Assembly: GCF_022346605.1 (NCBI RefSeq)
Contig: NZ_JAKRNT010000004.1
Coordinates: 267,612 to 331,611 of the forward strand
From: Sporosarcina sp. ACRSL
GTDB lineage: Bacteria; Bacillota; Bacilli; Bacillales_A; Planococcaceae
Length of the DNA: 64,000 nucleotides
Reading direction: 5' to 3'
Positions 52,816 to 60,283 of this stretch are shown in pieces. The notes under the pieces were generated by a model. That model saw nothing but the letters and a program-made list of their open reading frames with translations. It had not been told where the DNA came from and did not search any database. The stretch's first letter is position 1, and every line of letters starts with the position of its first letter. The translations under genes were made by a program, and so were the position numbers.

Positions 52816-54388
52816 GAAAAAGATATCGTTCATGCTGCTCTTAGCACTTATGGTCATTTTGGCTGCTTGCTCTGGAGGCGGAAGTTCAAACTCTAGCGGC
52901 GGAGCATCGGAAGCAGATCCGAGTAAAAATCCGGCGGCAGATAGAGGGAATAACATTGTCGTGGCAGTTCCGTCCGACCCGCAAAGCTGGGATCCGATTG
53001 ATACGTTCCTATTAGATTGGAGCTCTGTGGCATCCTCTGTTTTTGAAGGATTGGTTGACCGAAATTTGGATTTGGAGTTGCAACCTGGCCTAGCCGAATC
53101 TTGGGAGTTTATCGATGATGTGACAGTAAAATTTAAATTGCGGGAAGGCGTTACGTTTCATAACGGGGAACCTTTTAATGCGGAAGCTGTTAAATTCACA
53201 TTTGACCGACTCTTAGGAGATGAGGGTGCAAAAGGGCCGCAGCAATCAAACTATACATCGATTGATTCAGTTGAAATTGTGAATGATTATGAAGTCATCT
53301 TCCATTTGAATACGCCTGATCCAGTGCTGCTTACAAAATTATCCGGTTACGGAGCGGTTATTGTTCCGCCAAAATACGTTCAAGAAAACACGGATGAATT
53401 TTTTAATGATAACCCTGTAGGAACAGGACCTTTTAAAATGGTGGAATATAAGCGTGACCAATATGTGAAGTTAGAGAAAAACGAAAACTATTGGAAGGAA
53501 GGACTGCCGAAATTAGATGGCGTAACTTTCCGTTTCATTCCTGAAGCCTCCACTCGCTTAGCGGAACTTCAAACTGGAAAAATCGACATTATGAAACGAG
53601 TTGAAATTTCACAGGCGCAAACGGTAAAAGATGCACCGTATATTGAACTAAAAGAAGTAGGAACTCCTACAGTATTCTCACTTCGTTTCGATCCGGGACA
53701 AGGCATTGTTGACGATAAATTGGTGAGACAAGCATTGAACTATGCGGTTGATAAAGAAGCGATTATTGACGAGATATTAGATGGTTATGGTAATCCGATC
53801 AGTACGTATCAGAGTGACCTTTCATTCGGATACAATCCTGATTTAGAACCATATCCGTATGACCCGGAAAAGGCAAAGGAATTGCTTGCAGAAGCAGGGG
53901 TACCTCAAGGGACAGAACTTGACCTTTTCATCCCTGGTAATGATGGAAACTTTAAAGAAATAGCACAAATTATCGCCTATTATTTCGAAGAAGTAGGCAT
54001 AAAGTTAAACATTAATAATGCCGATCCGACTACGTTGACTTCAGAATTGATCCCGGGCGGAAAAGCTGGGCATCTGTATCGTCAAGGCTGGGGCGGATGG
54101 ACATTGGATTTCGATAATACCGCTTATTTAATGTACGCAGAGGGTCAGCATTGGAATCCGTCATTCAGCGATCCGAAAGTTGAAGAGTTGTTGAAAGCAG
54201 AACGTTCGACTGTTGATCAAAATGAGAGAGAAGAGATTTTCATGGAACTGACAGAAGTCTTATATGACCTTGCTCCTGAAATCAATCTTTACCAAGAAGT
54301 GGCTCTCTATGGTGCTAACGAAAGACTGGAAAACTTCCAGCCTCCACATGATGATCGCTTCCGTTTAGAAGAAGTATCTGTGAAGTAA
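52808..54388 (+). CDS. Peptide/opine-type ABC substrate-binding lipoprotein (family 5)
   Basis: A 526-residue binding protein: lipobox LAAC (Cys about 22), Ser/Gly linker, then SBP_bac_5 features AVPSDPQSWDPIDTFLLDWS, FEGLVDRNLDLELQPGLAESW, FKLREGVTFHNGEPF and YEVIFHLNTPDP. The ATG at 52808 follows AAGGAGAGTG. Family 5 proteins bind di- or oligopeptides, glutathione, nickel chelates or opines. Location behind pxpA points to a pyroglutamyl- or lactam-containing ligand, which is inference. A hairpin with T-rich tail follows and should raise binding-protein expression relative to the permeases. Confidence 0.92.
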   Translation: MYKKKISFMLLLALMVILAACSGGGSSNSSGGASEADPSKNPAADRGNNIVVAVPSDPQSWDPIDTFLLDWSSVASSVFEGLVDRNLDLELQPGLAESWEFIDDVTVKFKLREGVTFHNGEPFNAEAVKFTFDRLLGDEGAKGPQQSNYTSIDSVEIVNDYEVIFHLNTPDPVLLTKLSGYGAVIVPPKYVQENTDEFFNDNPVGTGPFKMVEYKRDQYVKLEKNENYWKEGLPKLDGVTFRFIPEASTRLAELQTGKIDIMKRVEISQAQTVKDAPYIELKEVGTPTVFSLRFDPGQGIVDDKLVRQALNYAVDKEAIIDEILDGYGNPISTYQSDLSFGYNPDLEPYPYDPEKAKELLAEAGVPQGTELDLFIPGNDGNFKEIAQIIAYYFEEVGIKLNINNADPTTLTSELIPGGKAGHLYRQGWGGWTLDFDNTAYLMYAEGQHWNPSFSDPKVEELLKAERSTVDQNEREEIFMELTEVLYDLAPEINLYQEVALYGANERLENFQPPHDDRFRLEEVSVK

Positions 54389-54395
54389 TATGGAA

Positions 54396-54435
54396 AAAGA
54401 GATAGTGTGCAAAAATCATGCTATCTCTTTCTTTT
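54396..54435 (+). terminator. Intercistronic attenuating hairpin after the binding-protein gene
   Basis: AAAGAGATAG and CTATCTCTTT form a perfect 10-bp stem, followed by CTTTTA. It lies between the binding protein and the permease genes, a common place for partial termination in importer operons. Confidence 0.75.
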
Positions 54436-54461
54436 ATATGATTAATAAAGGGGGATCTCCA

Positions 54462-55394
54462 ATGTTTGCATACATACTACGCAGATTGCTTCATATGATA
54501 TTCGTCATCTTTTTCATCTCATTGTTGGTCTTTTTCTCGATTCGCTTAACTGGAGATCCTGCGGCAGTCATGTTTGGCGCGGGTGAACCTACTGCTGAGG
54601 CGATTGAAGCGTTAAATGAAAGACTAGGTTTGAATGAACCTTTATACGTTCAATATGGGTTGTTTTTAAAAGGGATGCTGATGTTTGATTTTGGCGAGTC
54701 GTTTCGAAGCGGTGCATCTGTAGCTACTATGATTTTTGAAAGAGCTGGTGCGACGTTGGCTTTAGCTCTAGGCGGATTAGTAGTGGCAATGTTAATTGCT
54801 TTTCCAGTCGGTATATTATCCGCAGTCTATCGTGGAAAGTTCATTGACTTTTTTGGTCGAATCTTTTCTTTGATCGGGATATCATTTCCGAACTTCTGGC
54901 TTGGCATCATGTTAATCCTTATATTCTCCGTGACACTAGGATGGCTGCCTGCATCGGGGTATGACGGGTTCTCTTCCCTCATATTGCCATCTGTCACATT
55001 AGGATTAATCTTGTCCGGAATATTGGCCAGGCTTATCCGTTCATCAATGTTGGAAGTATTGAATCAGCAATACATATCAACAGCTCGCTCAAAAGGTATT
55101 AAAGAATGGAAAGTTGTGATTAAACACGCTTTCCGAAATGCGTTGCTTCCGACCGTTACTTTTTTAGGTTTGCAATTAGGGGCCTTATTAGGCGGTACGG
55201 TAATTATTGAACAAGTTTTTGCTTGGCCTGGAATTGGAAGGTTGATTGTTGACGCGATCAATCAGCGGGATTATCCCGTCATTCAAGGCGGGGTCATTTT
55301 CTTGGCAATGATTATGGTGCTAGTCAATTTACTTGTAGACATAAGCTATTCATTTATCGACCCGAGAATTAAAGCAGGAAAGGCAGGGGGGTAA
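54462..55394 (+). CDS. Peptide ABC transporter permease (DppB type)
   Basis: A 310-residue membrane protein with six hydrophobic helices. The N-terminus AYILRRLLHMIFVIFFISLL and the SIRLTGDPAAVMFG segment are typical of DppB/OppB; the EAA-like loop is YISTARSKGIKEWKVVIKHA. The ATG at 54462 follows AAGGGGGATCTCC; an in-frame start at 54390 lies within the preceding hairpin and was rejected. It pairs with the next permease (1-bp gap). Confidence 0.93.
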   Translation: MFAYILRRLLHMIFVIFFISLLVFFSIRLTGDPAAVMFGAGEPTAEAIEALNERLGLNEPLYVQYGLFLKGMLMFDFGESFRSGASVATMIFERAGATLALALGGLVVAMLIAFPVGILSAVYRGKFIDFFGRIFSLIGISFPNFWLGIMLILIFSVTLGWLPASGYDGFSSLILPSVTLGLILSGILARLIRSSMLEVLNQQYISTARSKGIKEWKVVIKHAFRNALLPTVTFLGLQLGALLGGTVIIEQVFAWPGIGRLIVDAINQRDYPVIQGGVIFLAMIMVLVNLLVDISYSFIDPRIKAGKAGG

Positions 55395-55395
55395 T

Positions 55396-56286
55396 ATGGC
55401 ACAAGTGCAAGTGATGGAGAAGAAAAAATCCACCTTTCAGCGCTCTTGGAATTTCATTAAGAAAAATCCTACGGGAGTTTTAGGGATGATTTTAACGGCA
55501 GCAAGTATTCTAGCAGCCATATTCGCTTCTGTTATAAGTCCGTATGATTATGCCAAAGCCAACTTGAAGGACCGTTTACTCCCACCGTCCTGGGCTGATC
55601 CGCTTGGAGAATCTGTATACCTTTTAGGGGCCGATCAAGTCGGTCGGGACTTACTCAGTAGAATCATACATGGCGCGCAAATTTCACTGATGGTAGGTTT
55701 TATGGGTGTGTTGATTGCGCTAGTCATCGGTGTTTTCTTTGGTTTGATATCAGGTTATTTTGGAAAATGGCTTGACGATTTCATCATGCGGGCGGCAGAT
55801 ATTCAATTGGCATTCCCGTTTATATTGCTAGCGATTATCGTTATGAGTGTTCTTGGAACGGGTATGTGGAAGATCATCATCATATTAGGGATAACGTATT
55901 GGGTAGGCTTTGCCCGTCTGATCCGTGGACAAGTCATTTCATTAAAAGAACAAGAGTATATACAGGCGGCGAAAGCAATTGGCGGCAGTAATTTCACGAT
56001 AATTTGGAAGCATATTTTGCCGAATGTCATGTCCTCGATTTTAGTGTTGGGGACGATGTATATTGCTGAATTTATTCTTTTGGAAGCATCCCTCACGTTT
56101 TTAGGATTGGGCGTAGATCCGACAATTCCTTCGTGGGGTGGCATGTTGGCGGATAGCCGCAACTATACAACGACAGCTTGGTGGACTGCAGTTTTCCCTG
56201 GAATCGCAATTATGTTAACAGTGTTAGGTTTCAACTTATTAGGAGACTGGTTGAGAGACCGTTTTGATCCAAATCTGAAAATGTAG
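55396..56286 (+). CDS. Peptide ABC transporter permease (DppC type)
   Basis: A 296-residue membrane protein with the DppC N-terminal region (KKNPTGVLGMILTAASILAA), GADQVGRDLLSRIIHGAQIS, the EAA loop YIQAAKAIGGSNFTIIWKHI and LEASLTFLGLGVDPTIPSWG. About six helices. It follows dppB-like gene after one base with AAGGCAGGGGGGT as ribosome binding site, and is followed by the M14-type peptidase gene, whose start is 9 bp downstream. Confidence 0.93.
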   Translation: MAQVQVMEKKKSTFQRSWNFIKKNPTGVLGMILTAASILAAIFASVISPYDYAKANLKDRLLPPSWADPLGESVYLLGADQVGRDLLSRIIHGAQISLMVGFMGVLIALVIGVFFGLISGYFGKWLDDFIMRAADIQLAFPFILLAIIVMSVLGTGMWKIIIILGITYWVGFARLIRGQVISLKEQEYIQAAKAIGGSNFTIIWKHILPNVMSSILVLGTMYIAEFILLEASLTFLGLGVDPTIPSWGGMLADSRNYTTTAWWTAVFPGIAIMLTVLGFNLLGDWLRDRFDPNLKM

Positions 56287-56295
56287 GTGATCATT

Positions 56296-59142
56296 GTGAA
56301 TGAACTCATACAAAAGATATGGTCCACAGATGGAGTTTTAGTGGATAAGAATGAAGATGGAGTAATTGACGGGATCTCTCTTCATATAGACTTTCCGGAC
56401 GACTATTTTCCTCCTGCATTATTTGATTTTTTTGCAAGGATAGGGTACGAGACGACAGCGCTTTCTTTCAATTTCTTTGAACAGGCAAATCAGCGATTTA
56501 GTCTCAGCTGGGTAAAAAGTGATTGCACACGAATTGAAATGGAAGAATCCCGGATTACAATTCATTACACGACAGAAGATGAGTTAAATACTGTATTATC
56601 AACGATTGCTAGCGAAGGACTAGCTTACCGAGAAGATACTGTCGTTCCTGAAATTGAAAATTTGGAAGACATTTGGACATTCGCCGGCTTCGGCGATAGT
56701 TTTGAAGCGTCACCGTACCGTGAGTTAAGTATAGGTTTGCATATGGAAGATCGTATCTCGGTGGAGCTCGGGAAAGCTTTTTGCGAATTTATTGCCCGGG
56801 CATCCTTACTGTCTACTCAATTCGTCTTGCCATGGCGGGATCGACAGCTTGCGAAAGTAAAAATTACGGTCGATGAGCAAAGCGACCTGTCTCTTCAACT
56901 TGTCGAGAAAAATCATATTTCATTTCAAGGAACGAATCGTGAAATACCTAATATTGTTCAGACAGTCAGCCGAGCAAAACATTGGAGTGAAGGCGGAAAC
57001 TTTGGCTATTGGGAAAAGGAATTAAAGCGACTTGATTTTACAGATGATTTGATGCTTGAATTTGATTGGCAGGACCGAAGTGAAAAAGAGAAAATAGAGG
57101 AAGTATTAAATCAGTATAAAAATCAAATTGCAGATGCGAAAATCTATATTTCGAAAGACCCGGAAAGGCGAAATGAACTGAAAGAACAGTGGAAACAAAC
57201 TTACGATATCAATCAGGTAGAAGTATATTCGTCGTTTAAAACGGCGTATCACTGGATTGAAGAAGTGGTAGTTCCGCAATTTCGTGGCGAGACATTCGAT
57301 AAAATCATCATTTCAGTTGTAGAGGACAACCTGCCGAAAGGGTTAGAATTAAACATTCGGTGGATTCAGGAAGTGTATCCCGTTGATTTATTGCTGGAGA
57401 GAGAATGGGGTATTCAGCATGAAAAGGTGATTTTTGAATGTCAGCCTAGCCAAGAATCCACATACATTGTATATGGGGAAAAGAGCGGAGTTCGTTCTGA
57501 GATGGGAAGGTTGAATGTACCGGTAAAACGGATGGATTACGTGAATGGGAAAAACTATGCCTATCCATCGACAAGTGCGGTAGCAATTTTGTTGAAAAAT
57601 GGAGAACGGGTTGTCGAATTGATAGATAGTTCGAGGGCATCGTTTTATGAATTTTATTTAAAGGAAGTATTGCCGGCCGTCAAAGAAAAGGTGAAGAATT
57701 ATGAACCGGGCCAGGGGCATGTCGTACCGTTTTTTGACCGGATTGAAATTGATGTATGGATGAATGAGAGTGAGCGGAAATTAGGCTTCGATGAGGAAAG
57801 AATTTCTTCATTGGAAGCATTGCATGAAGATCTCTATTTTAATACACTTGATTACTTTGCGCATTGGGGAGAGGAAGTGGAAGGAAAGCCATTTTACGCT
57901 CCAGGCGGCGTGTATCCGTTTATGCACTTGACGATTGAAGACGAACCGAGAGCAAAAGTGAAAGTGTTCCGATATGCAAACGATCAGGTGCCTAAAGTAC
58001 GAACGGAAAAACTCCATTTCAATTCATCTTACGAAATGGATAGAGTATCTGCTGTCAGAAATGGAGTTCCGGTACAATGCCTTGTCAAGTCTTATGAAAT
58101 TAAGAAAGAACATGCACATCATAAGGTTGAGGAATTCCTCCAAAGAAGCCCGTATCCAGTTGTCGTGCCTGATGAATCGTTCCGTCATGCGCAAATTCCG
58201 GTTGTCGAGTGTTATTTGCCTACGGAAGAAGAGTATGTTTCTGGGTTGAAGATGACGCTGGCTAAACCGACGATTATTATCGAAGCGGGCCATCATTCAA
58301 ATGAGGTTTCAAGCACATATGCAGTCCTTCAGTTAATCGATAATTTCATAGTTGAACAATTAAAAAAGGTAAATATCATTGTGATTCCAATGGCAAATGT
58401 AGATGGCTATCAATTGTTGAAACGTCTCATGAGTGAACATCCGGAATGGAAACATCATGCAGCTCGTTTTAACGCCGTCGGATTAGAGTATAACTATGTT
58501 AGATTCAGTGAATCGGTCTTCGGGGAAGGCAATATTATGCCGGAGCTATTACGGAAATGGGCGCCTGACGTCATTATCGACGATCATGGCATCCCGTCAC
58601 ATGAATGGGTACAGCCGTTTGCAGGATATAATAGTCCACCGCGTTTTCCGGTATCGTACTTTTTGCCAAGTGCAAAAATGTATGGGATTGCCCGAGTTCC
58701 GACGAATGTAGATGGCCGACTGCTTGTAGATAACTTTAATGCAGTGGTCGATGTCGTCAGCGCTGAAATTGGAAAGACCTCCATTTCGAAAATGAATAAT
58801 TATTGGCGTGAACGATTTAAAAAGTATGGGAATGACTGGCTGCCAGAAGTGTTCTTACTTGAGGAAGCCGAGCATTTAAACTTTTACTTCGATAAAGTCG
58901 AGGCGAGTCCAAAAAGCTTTCAAAGTATTGGACGATATCCGGATTGGATAGCTGCGGATATCATTACGGAAGCCGCAGATGAAATCGTCTATGATGAAGT
59001 GCTTGAAACATGCGTTGAAGCGCAAATGGTATTTAACTCAGCCGTCATTACACAATTAGCCCAGTCCGAAATTGTATACACAGACGGTATGCAGAAATTT
59101 CGGGAACGACCTATCCGGTTGACGAACTACCTATCCGGTTGA
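56296..59142 (+). CDS. Large M14-type zinc carboxypeptidase-like protein
   Basis: A 948-residue protein without a signal peptide. The C-terminal third is M14-like: EAGHHSNEVSSTYAVLQLI (HxxE zinc motif, about residue 660), NIIVIPMANVDGYQ and DDHGIPSHEW (about 763, candidate third His ligand). The first 640 residues match nothing recognised; they begin with DKNEDGVIDGI, which looks like an EF-hand or dockerin-type calcium loop, and contain several alpha/beta segments. The start is GTG 56296 after TAGGTGATCATT. It ends the pxpA-importer operon and may trim the imported substrate. The last residues are altered by a 20-bp tandem duplication (59111-59150). Confidence 0.75.
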   Translation: MNELIQKIWSTDGVLVDKNEDGVIDGISLHIDFPDDYFPPALFDFFARIGYETTALSFNFFEQANQRFSLSWVKSDCTRIEMEESRITIHYTTEDELNTVLSTIASEGLAYREDTVVPEIENLEDIWTFAGFGDSFEASPYRELSIGLHMEDRISVELGKAFCEFIARASLLSTQFVLPWRDRQLAKVKITVDEQSDLSLQLVEKNHISFQGTNREIPNIVQTVSRAKHWSEGGNFGYWEKELKRLDFTDDLMLEFDWQDRSEKEKIEEVLNQYKNQIADAKIYISKDPERRNELKEQWKQTYDINQVEVYSSFKTAYHWIEEVVVPQFRGETFDKIIISVVEDNLPKGLELNIRWIQEVYPVDLLLEREWGIQHEKVIFECQPSQESTYIVYGEKSGVRSEMGRLNVPVKRMDYVNGKNYAYPSTSAVAILLKNGERVVELIDSSRASFYEFYLKEVLPAVKEKVKNYEPGQGHVVPFFDRIEIDVWMNESERKLGFDEERISSLEALHEDLYFNTLDYFAHWGEEVEGKPFYAPGGVYPFMHLTIEDEPRAKVKVFRYANDQVPKVRTEKLHFNSSYEMDRVSAVRNGVPVQCLVKSYEIKKEHAHHKVEEFLQRSPYPVVVPDESFRHAQIPVVECYLPTEEEYVSGLKMTLAKPTIIIEAGHHSNEVSSTYAVLQLIDNFIVEQLKKVNIIVIPMANVDGYQLLKRLMSEHPEWKHHAARFNAVGLEYNYVRFSESVFGEGNIMPELLRKWAPDVIIDDHGIPSHEWVQPFAGYNSPPRFPVSYFLPSAKMYGIARVPTNVDGRLLVDNFNAVVDVVSAEIGKTSISKMNNYWRERFKKYGNDWLPEVFLLEEAEHLNFYFDKVEASPKSFQSIGRYPDWIAADIITEAADEIVYDEVLETCVEAQMVFNSAVITQLAQSEIVYTDGMQKFRERPIRLTNYLSG

Positions 59143-59150
59143 CGAACTAC
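59111..59150. repeat. Exact 20-bp tandem duplication at the end of the M14-type gene
   Basis: CTATCCGGTTGACGAACTAC occurs twice without a gap. With both copies the frame ends NYLSG-stop in copy 2; with one copy it would read NYLT-stop. This looks like a recent slippage event with small effect on the C-terminus. Confidence 0.95.
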
Positions 59151-59272
59151 CTGACTTAAAAAGAGTCGTAAATTACAAAGCTGGTTTCTACATAATTTAG
59201 TAAGAGCCGTGCGTTATAGCCTGTTTGGAAAGACTTTGAAAGTGATTGTTAATAGTAGATTTACGTTAATAA

Positions 59273-59317
59273 GGGCTGTCCGGAAAAGTGGTTAAAACCG
59301 ACTTTCCGTGACAGCCC
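59273..59317. terminator. Inverted repeat after the M14-type gene
   Basis: GGGCTGTC and GACAGCCC enclose GGAAAAGT/ACTTTCC, a long stem between the operon end and the convergent doxX. The T run is weak on both strands, so efficiency is uncertain. Confidence 0.55.
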
Positions 59318-59331
59318 TGTTGAGGTTGCTG

Positions 59332-59415
59332 AGTGCTTATACATCCTTAGCAAGTGATCATAAATTTCTGTGTGTAATCTTAGTACTTTGACAGAGTGAT
59401 CATAAATCTCTCCGA
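59332..59415. repeat. Degenerate 21-bp array (core AGTGATCATAAAT)
   Basis: AGTGATCATAAAT at 59353 and 59395 is 42 bp (two periods) apart. A related AGTGCTTATACAT lies at 59332, exactly 21 bp before the first, and a weak unit sits between them. It lies between the convergent M14-type and doxX genes. Confidence 0.6.
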
Positions 59416-59431
59416 ACGCTCAATAATTCCG

Positions 59432-59977
59432 TTACACCGCCCTTTTCCGATTCCACGGCGTTCCTAGTTTCGGCAACGCCCATCGATCTAAACCGTACCA
59501 GCCAGCTACTTTCCATGCGAGGACGAGCCAGGTTGCTAAGATGAAGAGCAATGGATTTGCGCCTAATGCCCCTGCGAATAAGAAGGTGGCATTCATTAAG
59601 CCCCCGAAGAAGGCGGCGATTCCGGTGAGTAGGCCAACGATGAGGCCAAGACCGACTAAAAATTCACCGTATGCAACCATGTAGCTGAATAGTGTTGCGT
59701 TCGGCAGTATGGTATTTTCTAAGAAAGAGGCATACCATCCGGCAACATCTCCGCCTTCGTTTGCTTTCGCTAATACCCCATTGATGAATCCTTGAAGAGC
59801 GATTCCGGCGTTTTCGCCAGTCCAAGCATCGTTCGTTAGTTTTCCCCATCCTGCTTTTAACCATGTGTATCCAACATACAGCCGAATGATGAGCCAGATA
59901 AATGCCGAGCGCGTGTCGCTAAATAAAAACCGTGATACTAGGTTTTCCGGCACGACAATTGTATTGTTATTTGCCAA
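59432..59977 (-). CDS. DoxX-family membrane protein, copy 1
   Basis: A 181-residue protein with four hydrophobic helices. Motifs are FSDTRSAFIWLIIRLYVGYTWL, GWGKLTNDAWTG, PNATLFSYMVAYGEFLVGLGLI and LVLAWKVAGWYGLDRWALPKLG, typical of DoxX/thiosulfate-quinone-oxidoreductase-like proteins. The start is TTG 59977 after AAAGGAGG; the frame stays open upstream through a 21-bp repeat array but lacks a ribosome binding site there. It is a close paralogue of 61662-62213. Function in Firmicutes is unclear: redox or membrane stress roles are proposed for the family. Confidence 0.85.
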   Translation of the reverse strand: MANNNTIVVPENLVSRFLFSDTRSAFIWLIIRLYVGYTWLKAGWGKLTNDAWTGENAGIALQGFINGVLAKANEGGDVAGWYASFLENTILPNATLFSYMVAYGEFLVGLGLIVGLLTGIAAFFGGLMNATFLFAGALGANPLLFILATWLVLAWKVAGWYGLDRWALPKLGTPWNRKRAV

Positions 59978-60069
59978 TGAATAACCTCCTTTTGTTTCAG
60001 CGTATTGCGGGGAAGATTTTTTATACACTTCACTTATAAGGTTGTTTTTATTAACAAATGAATTTGTAA

Positions 60070-60174
60070 AGTTATCTATTGAATGTGCAGGGTTATCCAT
60101 CAAATCCAAGAAGTTATCTATTGAATCTAGTGAGTTATCTATCGAATAAAAGAAGTTATCACCAAAAAGGGACC
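60070..60174. repeat. Five-unit array with exact 21-bp period (core AGTTATCTATTGAAT)
   Basis: TTATC begins at 60072, 60093, 60114, 60135 and 60156, exactly 21 bp apart. Units 1, 3 and 4 share AGTTATCTATYGAAT; units 2 and 5 are weaker. On the minus strand the array keeps an open frame with a heptapeptide repeat (like SIDNFLD) in phase with doxX copy 1, though the supported start is downstream. Confidence 0.9.
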
Positions 60175-60183
60175 ATACGCCTA

Positions 60184-60212
60184 CTAGAGTCGAAATTTTG
60201 TGGCGACTCTAG
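60184..60212. promoter_or_regulatory. Perfect 9-bp dyad abutting the SLH gene promoter
   Basis: CTAGAGTCG (60184-60192) and CGACTCTAG (60204-60212) end immediately before the -35 box at 60213. A wider pair, ACCATACG (60172-60179) and CGTATGGT (60244-60251), encloses dyad and promoter. Operator or folded-RNA functions are both possible. Confidence 0.5.
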
Positions 60213-60240
60213 TTGACTCATATGGTATAGTCAGTAATAA
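60213..60240 (+). promoter_or_regulatory. Predicted promoter of the SLH-domain gene
   Basis: TTGACT (60213-60218), 16-bp spacer, TAATAA (60235-60240). Confidence 0.55.
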
Positions 60241-60283
60241 GGTCGTATGGTAAATATTTCATTTCAGAAGAAGGTGAATGGAG

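Larger units (their letters stand above)
59978..60283. other. Divergent intergenic region with 21-bp array, nested dyads and promoter
   Basis: The 306 bp between doxX copy 1 and the SLH gene contain the five-unit array (60070-60174), nested inverted repeats (60172-60251) and a promoter (60213-60240). Confidence 0.65.

Noticed and set aside
54390..54461. N-terminal extension of the DppB-type permease
   Set aside because: It is encoded by the intercistronic hairpin; the standard DppB start lies at 54462 after a strong ribosome binding site.
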